Shown here in pieces: positions 30,521 to 43,130 of a stretch of 64,000 nt of DNA; within the stretch, counting starts at the first letter, position 1, and each line of letters starts with the position of its first letter. Source of the stretch: Mesostigma viride. Its lineage: Eukaryota > Streptophyta > Mesostigmatophyceae > Mesostigmatales > Mesostigmataceae. The stretch is taken from positions 1,788,569-1,852,568 of the forward strand of contig RPFO01000667.1 of assembly GCA_009746045.1 (NCBI GenBank), in the 5' to 3' direction. Below the pieces are notes generated by a model. That model ran no database searches and was not told the DNA's origin. It saw only the letters and a program-made list of their open reading frames with translations. The position numbers were made by a program, and so were the translations under genes.

Positions 30521-31871
30521 AATGAATACATATACCAGTCCTTCCACGGCGTTGGATCGCCATGCGTCCAGGCATAGTTGTCTCACTTCATATAGTCACT
30601 AGAGGGGGATATAATCCTCATCTGAGCTGTCCTCTACTGTATACTCGGGCGTGATATGCAAATTAAAAAGATGTGCACAGAATAAGAAGTAAGCTAGCAT
30701 GGCAGCATCAGGTAGTGGAAGCCTCCTCCGGTATTTAAAATATTATTATGTTTTATTTATTTATATATCAAAGAGACAACCAGCGCAGGCCAGAAATCGG
30801 GAGAATCCGGACCATGGTAGCTCGAGCCTGCCGTTATCTTTTCCGCGTTTTCGAGTCGTTCAGGATGATGAAGAATGATATATTTTTATTACATGCACTC
30901 CGTTGGGGTATCAGTATCATGTAGCACGTATTGATCCATATGGCTGATGGGGGTGGGGGGGAACTGAGCCTCCTCCGGTATAGGGACTGAAATTAAGCGC
31001 ACATGCATCACCCACCTCGGGCGCAATATCATGTCAATTATAACCATGCAGGGCCCTGCCCCCTACATGAGAACCCGTAAGAACTGTAGGCCTTTTCAAA
31101 TCACTTAGGGAGTTGAAAGCTCCGCGGCTTCCCAACGTGGGACCGCGTGTAACTAATTCATTAAATAATGAACAGCAGGAGCATCAGCAGAAGGTTAGAA
31201 AGCTCACTGCTGGAAACCCCAGCATGTACGCAAATATCATAAAGAGGTGTGCCTTGTGCAAAAGGCTTGGATGCTCTGAGAAAAGTAATAATATACACTG
31301 CCTGCATTAGCACAGCCATACCAGAATGCCACAGCAGTGAATGGACTGCGGGGCATATATATATGGTGTGCAGTAGGGCCCCACAAGAGGCACCCTAATA
31401 ATGGTTGCTCAAACCATAACACACAAACTCAAATGCAGGGTTGCAGCTGATCCACGCTCTGCATGGCTAGTCTAGCTACCTGACTACGCTGGACAAGAAG
31501 GTTGCTATTGTCTGTTGCAACACAGATTCATGTGCAAGGGTGATGAACCTGGTTTCATGGGAGCCCTATTTACCCCAATTGTCGACAAGAGCGATAGACC
31601 TTGAGGAATATTGATGCTTGATCTAGAAGCTTGACATGCCTTGTTCAAATGGAACCAGAGGCAGCAATCACAAGGCCCAGAATGGTCTAGGAAACTCCAA
31701 GCCAGTTCCATCGCACTCCAGCTGCCAGCCATTGCAGAAGGGAGAGTGCCAGCCAGTTCCAGTGCGCTCCGGCTGCCCTTTCAACTGGGCACAGTGCTGA
31801 CCCAAAGGGGCACCATGACATGCCCCGGCATACACAGGGCCAAGCCCACGCAACACAGCCAGCGCCTGCGC
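30521..31871. other. Mosaic of repeat fragments, no gene
   Basis: Holds fragments of the TAGTCACTAGAGGGGGATA repeat (30594-30645), the GACAACCAGCGC repeat (30772-30870), an H2/H3-like LINE tail on the minus strand (30898-30935) and a variant stem-loop tail (31122-31165: CCGCGG, TCCC, GGGA, CCGCG) followed by TAACTAATTCATTAAATAA. The remainder (31170-31871) is unassigned. Confidence 0.6.
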
Positions 31872-33597
31872 TTAACTCGTCGTCTGTCCCAACTCAGTCC
31901 TCACAGGAGGACTGAGTTGACAATTTTCAACCGCGTGTAGCGACTAGGTGGGGGGTCCATCCCAAATGTTTTGATGTGGATCTGGGGTGTACTAGATATC
32001 ATTTTGTTGGCAAAAATACTGCATATGTGAAAACTTGACCCGAACACCTGAAAATTACACGGACGTTGGGCGCCCCTCGCGAATTTGCATTTTTCGGGAT
32101 AAGAACGAGTGGGAAAAATTCAATCAAATCCTGGTGCATGAAGAAAAAATATAGGCACGTAAACAACATAGTTCTTGAAGCGTGGCAAAAAACTGGGCTC
32201 CATTTGGCCACTGCAACTGCCTGAAACAATTAAAAAACTCTCAGTCCTCAGGAGAGGAATGGGGCTTTTGCTAACTTTGCTAGCATGTAAGTGCGGTCAT
32301 ACTACATCACCGTGGCCACCAACCATCCCAATCAACTCATTTCCCTTCAAGCATTACAGGACAACACACTTGCATCATCATACTTCAGGTATATCATACC
32401 TTATCATGTAGTGAGAGCCTATGCATGCATGTAGGGAATGGGCTTGGATACCTACCAACAAAGGGTTATGTTATAAGTGCCAACCACCAATATAATGGGT
32501 AGGTTAAGCATATTTCCATTGTTTCAAACAACAATAGATATGGCTATAACTGTTTTGCCTTGCCATGATGTGGCCAACATAGTTGCTGGCACATGATGGC
32601 AGTGGTTTGTCACCAAGACTTTTCACTCACCCGTAAAAGCTTGAATGCACCCTTGACGCAGCCCGTGGCCACACAATCATGCAGTATGAACGTAGCAAAA
32701 GAATAACTAACATCTATGAAGGTGTTTAAACCTGCACAGCTCCTAAAACCCTGCACAACTACACTGGGTTAAGGCAAATGCCTGCTAACATCATCTGAAA
32801 AGGGGGTTTTAGAGAGGGGCAGGCAACGGTCAAGAAAGAGCATCAAGACTTGAACCTGACAACGCCTCGCAAGCTTAAACTCATGTACAAACATCAAGGA
32901 ACGAAGAGGCAACGATTATCCGGCTTTACCTGGCACGGCTGGCGTTACCTTGGCCCAGGCGGTGCCCGCAAAAGTGGCACTTTGCGGCACATAGACCATG
33001 ACGTGACAGAATGGTCGAGATCATCAAATCTATACTGTCACTCAATATATTCTAATACAATTCATGTTAAAATGTAGAAAGAAACCTATCAGCCATTGAA
33101 ATTGCGCCGGAAAGCAAGCGCAGTCATCAATTCCGTCGACCTGCCTTATCGCAGTTTTTTCCAGCAAGAACAGTGCCGACACCGGGTAAATCGCATCCCC
33201 GCGAGCTAAAAATTGATTTATATCATCTTTAGGGCATTTTAAATCTATTTACTGAGTTTGGACGGCTAACTCGTCCGCAAACGTAAACTGCATGCATGGG
33301 CGCGAGCCGCCATGGCTAGGTCGTGCATTTCCGGAACTCGCGTTTCACGTGGAAAAGTACCCTTACCACCTGTACTTTGACCGTACAGTTAGCCGCGCAT
33401 ACCAAATCCAAAAAAATCCCAAAAATATGTCCAAGAAAGATCTTTTCACGTAGTATTTGAATAAATTTTGAGAGAAATTTTTTGTCAAACATTCTGACCG
33501 GGGCGAATTTTCTACGAAACCCAAAAACTCGGTCCTCTAGAGAGGACTGAGTTCAACTCAGTCCTCCGTAGAGGACCAGGGACAGACGACGAGTTAA
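31872..33597. mobile_element. DNA element with 19-bp TIRs starting TTAA
   Basis: The left end TTAACTCGTCGTCTGTCCC (31872-31890) is exactly matched by the reverse complement at 33579-33597. Next to each end is a hairpin built on AACTCAGTCCTC (31890-31919, and a 47-bp palindrome at 33531-33577). If TTAA is the target duplication this is piggyBac-like; a TTA/TAA Harbinger target is also possible. The 1.7 kb interior has no transposase, so it is non-autonomous. Confidence 0.8.
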
Positions 33598-33668
33598 TGA
33601 TATACACGACTAACGGGCAGCCTGGCGAGCTGGGTGCAGGAGCACAGGAGCCCGTCTGGGGAGACAGA

Positions 33669-34112
33669 TCATCTGCGCGACCTGGACGTGATCCCGAAGG
33701 TGCTTTCAAGCCACAACGCGACCTCTGGATCTGCCGCAATCTCGGACCGGTGGAACAGCTTGATGTCGTCCTCTTGGCATGGCTCGTAGCAGGCATCCTC
33801 GTCATGAGGCGAGTGGCCGTGGCAGCATGCTGGCGACGGGTGGCAACGCAAACTGCTACGAAGTATGGCCTCGGAGATGGCTTCGACCACCGTGGGCGGT
33901 AAATTAAGCTGCTTGACGGAATTCATTAGATGCAACACGTCGACGAGCTTTGGGGTCAGAAGGTCACTTTCGTCAAGGTGCGTAAGACTTTCTGGTTCTC
34001 TGGCCACGACGCCCGCTGCTTTGTCGGCTGGATGGAAGCCGTTCTTGCTTCCTTCAAAGCCCTGCTTGCTCGGCGAAGATGCGTCGCGCGAGAGCGGATT
34101 TCGGAAATCGAC
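33669..34112 (-). CDS. Exon of unknown paralogous family, member 2
   Basis: Begins after the acceptor CTGCCTGCAG|GTCGATT (34112) and encodes about 147 residues: VDFRNPLSRDASSPSKQGF, then the conserved PKLVDVLHLMNSVKQLNLPP, VEAISEAILRS, a Cys/His-rich variable part (CHPSPACCHGHSPHDEDACY) and AADPEVALWLESTFGITS. It matches members at 14292-14693 and 43913-44341 in order and spacing. The other two have fewer Cys/His residues in the middle. A donor-like CAG|GTCGCG follows FGIT, so the stop at 33669 may be intronic. Function unknown. Confidence 0.6.
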   Translation of the reverse strand, partial: VDFRNPLSRDASSPSKQGFEGSKNGFHPADKAAGVVAREPESLTHLDESDLLTPKLVDVLHLMNSVKQLNLPPTVVEAISEAILRSSLRCHPSPACCHGHSPHDEDACYEPCQEDDIKLFHRSEIAADPEVALWLESTFGITSRSRR

Positions 34113-34880
34113 CTGCAGGCAGGAGAGCTGGAGGGCGAAACAGGAAATTAAACCACATTGCAATGTTTGGCGGAGGCGAAAACACTTAAGACATACGGGC
34201 AGAAATGCGTTCCTTTTTTCTGCCTGATTGCTGCGAGCGGCAGGCGACACTATCTCATTACATTTAATTTGCAGAGCGTCAACATTTCTTCTGCATGCAG
34301 TGCGTCGCTGGCCTTGTGTAATCAATTGAGGCTGCAATGTGGAACGCAGTCAAGGGGCTATCCGCCAAAAACATCAATGCTTATCCCACATGCGCACAGA
34401 AATCAAGACAATGTGATTATTCCCGTCTTATACCAATGCAAGCGAATGTGCAAACGGCAAAATCATTAATATTACGTACACCTGCAACCTGGTCATGAGA
34501 GCTGGTCAAGCCACTTCTCTGTGCGTCCATGGTCATGGGCGAGCTCTGTTGGCAGCAAAAAATCCCCTTTTGAGGAGCTATTACAGTTAGCAAAAGCTTG
34601 TAAATGTGTCCACCTTTGTCGTGACAGCACGAATAAGGAATTGCTCGCGGGGTGGTAGTGCACGGGTAACAATGGCGGGGGGGTGGCTATATATATTGGG
34701 GCGTTGTGTATGTACGTGGCTGCAGCACGTGCGTCAGGCTGCCGCGAGTTTGTTCCCTTCGGTCTTTCTGGCGCGCGGTAAGCCCGGTAACTTGCGGCCC
34801 TGAAGTTGTCCATCTGAATTGAATTTCGTGATGCTGAAGTTGTACTGTCCAATAAAACGGGGACCAAACTCTGCTTGTGC
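34113..34880. other. Region upstream of exon 2, no clear exon
   Basis: Likely intron or intergenic. Short frames only. GTATGTAC and ATATATAT words near 34690-34720. Confidence 0.35.
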
Positions 34881-34884
34881 CCAC

Positions 34885-35010
34885 CGACGGGCGAAACTCG
34901 CCCGTTGAAGTGAGTGTCCCAGTGCACACTGCACAACCTGTGAGCCCACGATGGGCGAAACTCGCCCGTTGGAGTGAGTGTCCCAGTGCACAACAACAAC
35001 AACCTGCTCC
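34885..35010. repeat. Two-copy tandem repeat with GGGCGA hairpin
   Basis: GATGGGCGAAACTCGCCCGT, GTGAGTGTCCCAGTGCACA is present twice (about 34900 and 34947). GGGCGA-AAC-TCGCCC can form a small hairpin. A short ACAACAACAAC run ends the second copy. Confidence 0.8.
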
Positions 35011-35283
35011 CAACTACCGGGAAACCGCCAATATGTGTCGGCAATGAACCGGCTGACCGGCAACGAGCTTGCGCGGGTGCCTCTTTGGGCTGAGGTCGTG
35101 GGTTCGTGGAGCTACACAACTGTCACCGGTGGCGCATGACAACTGTCAACTAGTAGAATATATAAACAAGCGGGTGGTGCTCATTAACTAGTTCGGGAAC
35201 GTTGACTAGACGCTTTTAGAATCGAAAGAACCAGAATCGGATTGTCTGTGTTTTCCCGCTCCTGAGCTCCGTTACTTTCCTAT

Positions 35284-35582
35284 TTAAACAAAGCCCCAAT
35301 AAACGTGGCCACAGCTGGAGGAAGTTTTCCATACTTTTGGATCGTTGTGGAAAAACTTCACAGCGAAAATGTCCGCCTGGCACTTGGCAGCGCACGACTG
35401 TTCAGGGCACTGGAACGACATGACGACATGACAGCCTTTTTTAACAAAGCCGTCAACGTGGCCACAGCTAAAGAAAGTTTGACGTACTTTTGGATTTTTG
35501 TGGACAGACTTCCACAAGTCAAAATGTCCAGAAATGCCTGGCAGCGCACGACCGTTCAGGGAACTGGAACGACATGACAGCC
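35284..35582. repeat. Tandem duplication, about 150-160 bp, two copies
   Basis: Both copies contain AACAAAGCC, AACGTGGCCACAGCT, TACTTTTGGAT, TGGCAGCGCACGAC and CACTGGAACGACATGAC-like text; the copies start near 35285 and 35445. Frames here are artefacts. Confidence 0.85.
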
Positions 35583-35918
35583 TGCTCTCATTTGCGTCGA
35601 GGCTGACAATCCGATCGCGTCGCACTTTCTCCAGGAATGGGGGTTCGCTTTTTCTAGAATCCTTGCGAGGCTGCTGACTTCTCATGACGGAGATTAGCTA
35701 ACAGCCCTACTGGACGGAATGCTTCGAGATTATTTAGGAACGCCGGATACCTTTTTCTGCTTTGCGCATGGAATATTCGATTCGTATCCAGCGAATTCGA
35801 ACGGAGTTGTCTCGATCGGTTCCAGAATACGTTCGATACGCTGACCGAAATGATTACAGAATGAAAATAATAAGGCAGTTTCCACACTGTTTCCGAGTTT
35901 TGACTCCGACTACAGGCA

Positions 35919-36123
35919 TTCACGCCTTAAGTTGGGTTGGCTTAAGTTGTGTTCACGCCTTAAGTTGGGTCAAATAGGGTTTCGGCATTCCAAGTTCAAA
36001 GAAGTTCAGAATAGTATGTTTGAGTATCTTTAGTTCAAATTAGTAGAATTAAGTAGAATCATTCACGCCTTAAGTTGGGTTCACGCCTGAGGCGTGAACC
36101 CAACTTAAGGCGTGAATGATTCT
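35919..36123. mobile_element. MITE arm and 75-bp palindrome (CACGCCTTAAGTTGGGTT)
   Basis: TTCACGCCTTAAGTTGGGTT occurs at 35928, 35953 and 36061. At 36052-36126 a near-perfect palindrome has 37-bp arms around a single G (36089). Related MITE at 45292-45494 has the same ends and TTGGCTTAAGTTGTG, AGTTCAAA and GTATCTTTAGTTCA inside. Confidence 0.88.
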
Positions 36124-36159
36124 ACTAAACCCATTCTACTAAACCCATTCAACTGCACC

Positions 36160-36702
36160 ACCGGTACTCCCACGCGGCGGCGTGCTTATGCAACTTTCCA
36201 GATGAAACAATTGAGCACAGATTTCTGGACTGCCAACTCGCAGGGGTTTGGCAATGGCTGCTGGGTATATGGGCCAAGTGGATGGCTATTACAGCTCCCC
36301 CCACCACCGTCACAAGTGCTATCTACGGTTATATTCGGCATCACGGGATTACGGGACGCGAGCCTCACAGCCAACCAGATGGCATGGATATGGCTACGCA
36401 CGACGATGCTTCACACCATATGGCAAGTTCGCAACGAGACCGTATTCACGTTACGTGCCGCGTACACGAGAGGTGCCGTGGTCCGCCGGTTTATCTCCTC
36501 TTGGAACCTGGCTATGCGTCGTTACTGGCTCCTGGCGACGGAACAACACAAAGTATGGGACCCGGGCCCTAACAATGACACCCCCAGCCCACTGGAAGTC
36601 TTCCATGCACTCATGGGCATGAACCAGGTCTTTACACTTATGCCGGATGACGATATATCTACAGTACACTGGCTACCTTGGTCGCAGGGCGCGCCTTATT
36701 AA
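36160..36702 (+). pseudogene. LINE ORF2 C-terminal (zf-RVT-like) fragment captured between MITE ends
   Basis: One frame gives CNFPDETIEHRFLDCQLAG then VWQWLLGIWAKWM, the C-x-x-x-x-E-T-x-x-H-x-x-x-x-C pattern of the zinc-binding domain after RT in many plant and algal LINEs. After a frameshift near 36345, MAWIWLRTTMLHTIWQVRNE continues the family pattern (W..R..L..IW..RN). The fragment lies between two ends of a CACGCCTTAAG MITE (35919-36126 and about 36830-36887). A 3'UTR-like stretch with AATAAAC follows (36703-36800). Confidence 0.75.
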
Positions 36703-36903
36703 TGCGGGCACCCCAATTTAGGCACAACTAGGCATTTCAGGCTATTTTTGGCATACCTGGGTCACCTTAACTGTTATATGGAAATAAACTAACACCCATT
36801 TCACCGGAAAATTCTACTAAACCCGACAAACTGTTAAGTTGGGTTGATGACCCCTCAAAAACCTCGAACCCAACTTAGGCGTGAATCAATGCCTGTACAG
36901 TAC

Positions 36904-37790
<887 letters not shown>

Positions 37791-38290
37791 GTTGATTTGG
37801 ACTGCGTTATCATCGATCAATTGAATGTTGTTTTCTATTATGTTTTGATTACGTTTTCAGGTGACAGGGACTACACATTTGGGATGTTAGCAAACACTAC
37901 CAGTCCGGCCGGCAACCTGCCGGAGGAACGCGGACGCTAGCAAACACTAAAACGTACAGAGTGGACCAGTCCGGCCGGCGGCCTACCGGGACGCAAGTTT
38001 TATTTCAAGACCAGTGTTTCTCGTACATTACGCCCGACAACATCACCTGCACAACGTACGGTGCGCGCCCTATTTATTCCCGTTTTTTCGTCGCCCCTTG
38101 CGTTGGGGCAACTCCTCCTTATCCGACGGCTCCAAATCCTCCTGGCGCGCCGCAGCAAGGTTCATGTAGCATGTGCGGTACTCTGGACAGGCGATTCGAC
38201 AGCATGCAGCATGCAGCATGTCGGGCCACTGGACAGGGCTCTCATCATGGGAGGACTGCGAGCCTCCTTGGCCTCCACTTCCACTGGACA
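37791..38290. other. Unassigned spacer
   Basis: Contains a duplicated word GCTAGCAAACACTA.. CAGTCCGGCCGGC (about 37889 and 37936). No recognisable gene. Confidence 0.4.
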
Positions 38291-38294
38291 AGGC

Positions 38295-38428
38295 TATTCG
38301 GCTACCACTATGCGGTTTTTCGGCTACCACTATGCGGTTTTCGGCTACCACTATGCGGTTTTTCGGCTACCACTAGGCGGTTTTCGGCTACCACTATGCG
38401 GTTTTTCGGCTACCACTTTGCGGTTCTC
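38295..38428. repeat. 21-24-bp tandem repeat (CGGCTACCACTATGCGG), 6 copies
   Basis: Units CGGCTACCACTATGCGG plus TTTT or TTTTT, with one TAGGCGG and one TTTGCGG variant. Confidence 0.92.
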
Positions 38429-38509
38429 GGGTGTACCTGTCCGTCTGTCCGTCGGATTTACCCATCCGACGGTCGTAAAACGTTGGGAGAGTAAACGAGC
38501 CCGATAGGG

Positions 38510-38863
38510 TTGCGTTGTTGTTGTTGTTGTTGTTGTGTGTCGATCAACTCACTCCGCAGAGTCGCCAGGGCCCGGGCCGGCAGCAGCCCGGCACCGACCC
38601 CCGCGACTCGAGGGTGTATGCAAGGCCGGGTAGTACTTGGCCAGCTCGTGGCCGGCCGGCCTACGCCGGCTGTTAGTTGGCCGGCATTCGCCGGCCGGCA
38701 CCGCCCACGTGAATTTGTTTCCGACGCGGCGCCGGCTGTGAAAAAAATCAACGAAGCGCTGATGGAGGCTGATGCCTGCACTCTGCAGTCTGCAACCGCA
38801 TGCCGGCTGCTGATGGACACTGCCAGGCCGTTCCGCCTAAATGATTGGCTTAAAGAAAAGTGA
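38510..38863 (+). CDS. Small hypothetical frame, weak
   Basis: A 117-codon frame that opens in a short TTG repeat (poly-Cys start is an artefact). From about residue 75 it has protein-like text (AVKKINEALMEADACTLQSA, ARPFRLNDWLKEK) before the stop. No family recognised. It may be an exon of an unknown gene or chance. Confidence 0.25.
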   Translation: MRCCCCCCCVSINSLRRVARARAGSSPAPTPATRGCMQGRVVLGQLVAGRPTPAVSWPAFAGRHRPREFVSDAAPAVKKINEALMEADACTLQSATACRLLMDTARPFRLNDWLKEK

Positions 38864-38949
38864 GTGCTAGCAAGGTGCTGGAGCAGAAAAATATTTCATC
38901 TTGTGTCAACAGATGCTGATATTTTTGTTGTGCGTCCTCATCAGTCCTG

Positions 38950-39530
38950 ACTCCTTGCCGCTGCAACACAGCCATTGCAGGCGAGCGACTGACGCAGCAG
39001 ATATAGGCGATCTCGCATTCAAGCCGTCCGTCCTGCCTGAAACACACCCTGCAGGCCTGCACATGCCCACGTTTATCAATGTGCCGTACAGTTGTACGCA
39101 AACCCAAATTTCAGCCAATCATGAAACGGAAATTGATTCTAAGCCTTAACTAGAGAATTTCAGACGTGACCACATTTTTTTACACACACGCTGCAGGACT
39201 GACTTGACTGATCATGAACTGACGCAGCAGGCGAGCGCATCCTGCCACTGAATCACATGACCCATATCTACTGGCCGTACATTTCTTCAAAGTCTTCACT
39301 TTCAGCTAATCATGAAAAGGAAAATGATTCTACGCCGTCCATCAAGAATTCAGACGTGACCACATTACTTTACACACACGCAGCAGGTTTCTTGTATGTT
39401 TGTGATGGCATGCTGTTCGTGTCCTGGCCCTCGGCCGTTTCCAAATCTCTGCTGCCCATGTGCGGCGTCGCCAACAACAACAACAACAACAACACGCAGC
39501 AGGACTGACTTGAGGGACTGACGCAGCAGG
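38950..39530. repeat. Diverged tandem repeat, about 190-270-bp units
   Basis: ACTGACGCAGCAG(G/A) recurs near 38988, 39219 and 39517, and AATCATGAAA.GGAAA.TGATTCTA with CAGACGTGACCACATT recurs at about 39116-39175 and 39307-39367. Ends shortly before the Harbinger element. A short CAACAACAAC run lies at 39474. Confidence 0.75.
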
Positions 39531-39944
39531 CTAGCGGAGATATTCTCGTCCCCTCAAGCCGTAACTGCCGAATATTTCTGTCAATTGAAGACCAATGAAC
39601 TCCTCGTTTTTGATCCCATTCCCCTAAAAGCAGTGATTGCAAAACTCACGTGTGCATTCGGAGATTTAGAGCCTTTCCACATATGGTGACGAATTAGTGC
39701 GAATTAGGAGGACTCGGATTGGTCCGGACCGCAGTTCCAGGCTCGAGGTCTAATTCGGCGCGGCGAATTAGAATGCATTAGCGGTGAATTAGTCGGGACG
39801 GGGTTTCCACATTCAGTTCCGATCCAACGGCGGCGAACAAGTTCCCGCCTTTTTGTGTGCATCATGGCACGTGCTTGACCCTACTTAAAGTGAAAACTGC
39901 ACCCCGGCGCCCAGCATTACACGCCATAACCATCTGGCATCGCT

Positions 39945-40127
39945 GTGATTTTAAGCCTTGCAATGGCTGAGCCGCCGCCTCCGGCGCTGATGTTTAAGAC
40001 GCAAGAAGATGTTCTTGAGGCCGAGGTGCGCGGCCAGATCACAGCGGCCTATGCCATACATTGGATTAGGCGCCTTAACGAACTGAGTCGAGGGAAGCGA
40101 GGAGGGGACGCGATGAGCGCCATCTAA
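39945..40127 (+). CDS. Small frame near left Harbinger end, unknown
   Basis: 60 codons (EPPPPALMFKTQEDVLEAEV...IHWIRRLNELSRGKRGG). Harbinger elements often encode a second, Myb/SANT-type protein, but no such motif is visible here. The frame is convergent with the transposase and could be its remnant or chance. Confidence 0.25.
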   Translation: MILSLAMAEPPPPALMFKTQEDVLEAEVRGQITAAYAIHWIRRLNELSRGKRGGDAMSAI

Positions 40128-40847
40128 GCAGTTGCTTGTCATGTCTATACGCCCGGGCATCTCATGATCTGTCTACCATGCACGCATTTTCCTTGGATGA
40201 ATCGAACAGCTTTTGACATTTTAATGGCGACAATGAAGTCCGGCCACGACAATATAGCGCTGCTCAGAGCTTCGTTGCCGAGAAAGGTTTAAGAGGTGCT
40301 TTTTCCGGGCAGATAATGTAACTCTGCCTAGACCCCGGTAGCTTTCAGCACGCGCATATTGCTTGAGGTAAGCGAGCCACGACGCCTGCAGGTGCTCCTG
40401 CCGAGGTGGAGACCTCCGAGAGCACGTGGATTAGGCTCATGCGTCACAGCAGCATCGACCTTCATTCTCCTGGTGTACGTGGAAGGTCACTTTTCAGGAT
40501 TAACATATCTGAATGTTGATTGCCTGTTCATTTTCCGTCAATTGAGCAGCGATTGAAACCGTGAGCCATGCAAGTGTAAGGTGCAGAATTCAGTTGATGA
40601 ACCCAAGCAGGTAATGTGCAAAATAGATGAACCCAAGTAATATGTGCAGATGTTTCGTCCCACTGGCTGTGTGCTATTGCATGAACCGTGTAGGCCCTTG
40701 GCGTGTACTCACTTGCTGCAACCGTGCCCACAGCTGCTTGTCAATACACGCGGCAGGCACAACGACTTTTGCCGCGAGGTGAAACATTTAACTCCCCCAC
40801 ACCTTGCATTTTTCACTCTTTCTTTTCCCTATCCATCCTACCCCCCA

Positions 40848-41245
40848 GCACACACACACGCCCACATACATACACATGCACATAAATGTTCACACACACA
40901 TGCACACACGCACGCATACACACATGCACACATACACACATGCACACACGCACACATGCACACATGCACACACGCACACACGCACACATACACACATGCA
41001 CACATACACACTTGCACACACGCACCCATGCACACACGCACACATGCACACATACACACATGCACACACGCACACATGCACACATGCACACACGCACGCA
41101 TACACACATGCACGCATACACACATGCACACATACACACATGCACACACGCACGCATACACACATGCACACATGCATGCACACACGCACACACGCACACC
41201 CGCACACACGCACACACGCACACTCGCACACTCGCACACTCGCAC

Positions 41246-41288
<43 letters not shown>

Positions 41289-41465
41289 CGCACACATACA
41301 CACATGCACACTGTGACATACACATGTATGCACACAATATCACACACATGCACACACCCACGTGCGCACATGCACGCTAACACATGCACACAAACATGTG
41401 CACACACCCACGAGCACACGTGCACATGCATACAAATGCACACAAACACAGGCCGACTTGCACAC
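40848..41465. repeat. Compound CACACG/CACATG/CACATA microsatellite
   Basis: About 600 bp of CACA-based hexamer and decamer units, including a pure (CA)n core at about 41252-41282. Frames of Thr-His and Cys-Val repeats on both strands are artefacts. It occupies the part of the Harbinger element where the rest of the transposase would be expected. Confidence 0.96.
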
Positions 41466-42650
41466 ATGCGCCACACACATCAATCCATCACCAATAAACG
41501 GGTTGCTTGGACCCAACGACCTTCTTACTCGCCTGTCCACCCAATGTTCTGCCCATCCTCCTGCCTGCCCGCCTGCAAGTCTGCCACCCGCCTATCTGCC
41601 CACCCATCTGTCAACCTGCCTGCCTGCCTGCTTGTGTGCATGCCTGCGGGCCTGCATGTGCACCTGCGCCCATGCACCTATTATGCCCCCATGGCACATA
41701 CATGCAGCCTAGCTAGTTGAGTGTCTCTAGGCACGCGCACATGGGTGGCTACATGGGCATTTGCCTGTGTCTTGGGCTGGGGCGTTGGGCTGATTAGTTC
41801 AAGAGTGGGCGGGAAGACGGTGGTATAATTGGGTGGGTAGGGACGGAGTGGATGGATGATTGGGGGGGTTGGATGCGGGTGGGACTCAAGTTAGTGTTAA
41901 GTCCAATGTTGCCTATAGCATCAACAAAAATAAGCGAGAAAGCAGCCTAAATTCAAGGAGCCTACTTTTTGTAACATGTGCCAAACTGCAATTAATGGTT
42001 GCAGGCTCACAAGCTGCCAGATTCATAACGCACATGGAATGAATTGCATGGTTACAGGACAAGCGTGTGGTTGGAAATCTTAAAATGCCTGGCAACGTCT
42101 CTTTCATGTGCCCACTGAGAACCGCTGTTCTTCGACACAAGAAGGCTTTGGCAAGCAACGAGCTTCGGCCAGGGCCTTCATTTCAAGGAACCGTGTGTAA
42201 AGCAAGAACTCAGGATTTACAAACAGAAACTATACCTAACTTTGCGACCTTCATGCAGTATGTCATGTGCATGGCTATGTAGTATGTGCCAACAATCACA
42301 ACGAAAACGTGCGAAATTGCAAACATTGCCATGGAAGGGCAGGAGCCACGCACGCAGCAAATTAAAACGGTTCGTGAACCAGTCTGTCGGGCATAGAGAC
42401 AGCAAAGTCTGGCCAGCAATAATGCAGTGCGATGCGAGACAAACTCGGTAAATATGGGCAGGCAGGCGCAGCTCGTCCTCAGCAGTGCTATCTAACGTGA
42501 CGGCGCCTTATTTCCGCGTGCACGGTGCCGAACATGGCACTGGCCTGATTCCAGTTGCAGCAACGCCAGATGCCTTCCCGTCATAGAGCAGAGGCTTCAC
42601 GTACGTCGCCATCGTTGGCTACCAATCGCTATGCTTCCCGTGATAATGCA
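41466..42650. other. Harbinger interior without recognisable coding
   Basis: CTGCC/TGCC-rich words at 41550-41660, then unassigned. The minus strand here should hold the DDE catalytic part of the transposase; I could not find it in any frame. Confidence 0.45.
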
Positions 42651-43130
42651 CTACGCGTCCGAACAAAATGTCGAGAAAGCAAACAATCTACACGCGAGAG
42701 AACTGGGCTGATAGCTTTTCAGTACTGGTTTTACCGTGCCTTCAAATTCCATTAGCTTACTTAACCATGGCTGACTAATTTTAGCTAACGCGATCAACAT
42801 ACACACTACACGATCAAAGGAATCACGGGTCATGTGAAATGTTGCACGGAAGTCCGCGTCCGTCATGACACCCCCTCGCTTTGCTGATTCCCAAAATCCA
42901 CGTCCTGCGGCCCTATCATATGCCCACGGGCGACCGGGCTGCCACCCGCCTCGTCGGTCGTCTGGCTTGTCGTCCATTGCCATCCCCATCATCACTTGTG
43001 TGGCGGTTGCCATGTATTCCGCCTCGCGAGCCGCATTTTCCTGAATAATGCGTATCGCGGCCTGCTTCCTGCGTAGCTGCAGGTAGCGCACCAGCACGAT
43101 GAGAAATATAACTATTAGTCTCGCGATCAT
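42651..43130 (-). pseudogene. Harbinger transposase, N-terminal part
   Basis: The minus-strand frame starts next to the right TIR: a hydrophobic start, a basic stretch (RKQAAIRIIQE), RPWAYDRAAGRGFW and MTDADFRATFHMTRDSFD, the helix-rich segment (D-x-x-F...F-x-M-x-x-x-x-F) that precedes the DDE domain in HARBI1-type nucleases. A donor-like GTAAGC at 42760-42755 suggests the exon ended near 42761, so the last 37 codons may be intron. No catalytic DDE residues are found downstream; the element is probably non-autonomous. Confidence 0.7.

Noticed and set aside
40644-41720. 358-codon Thr-His frame and Cys-Val reverse frames
   Set aside because: Translation of a CACA-based microsatellite inside the Harbinger element.
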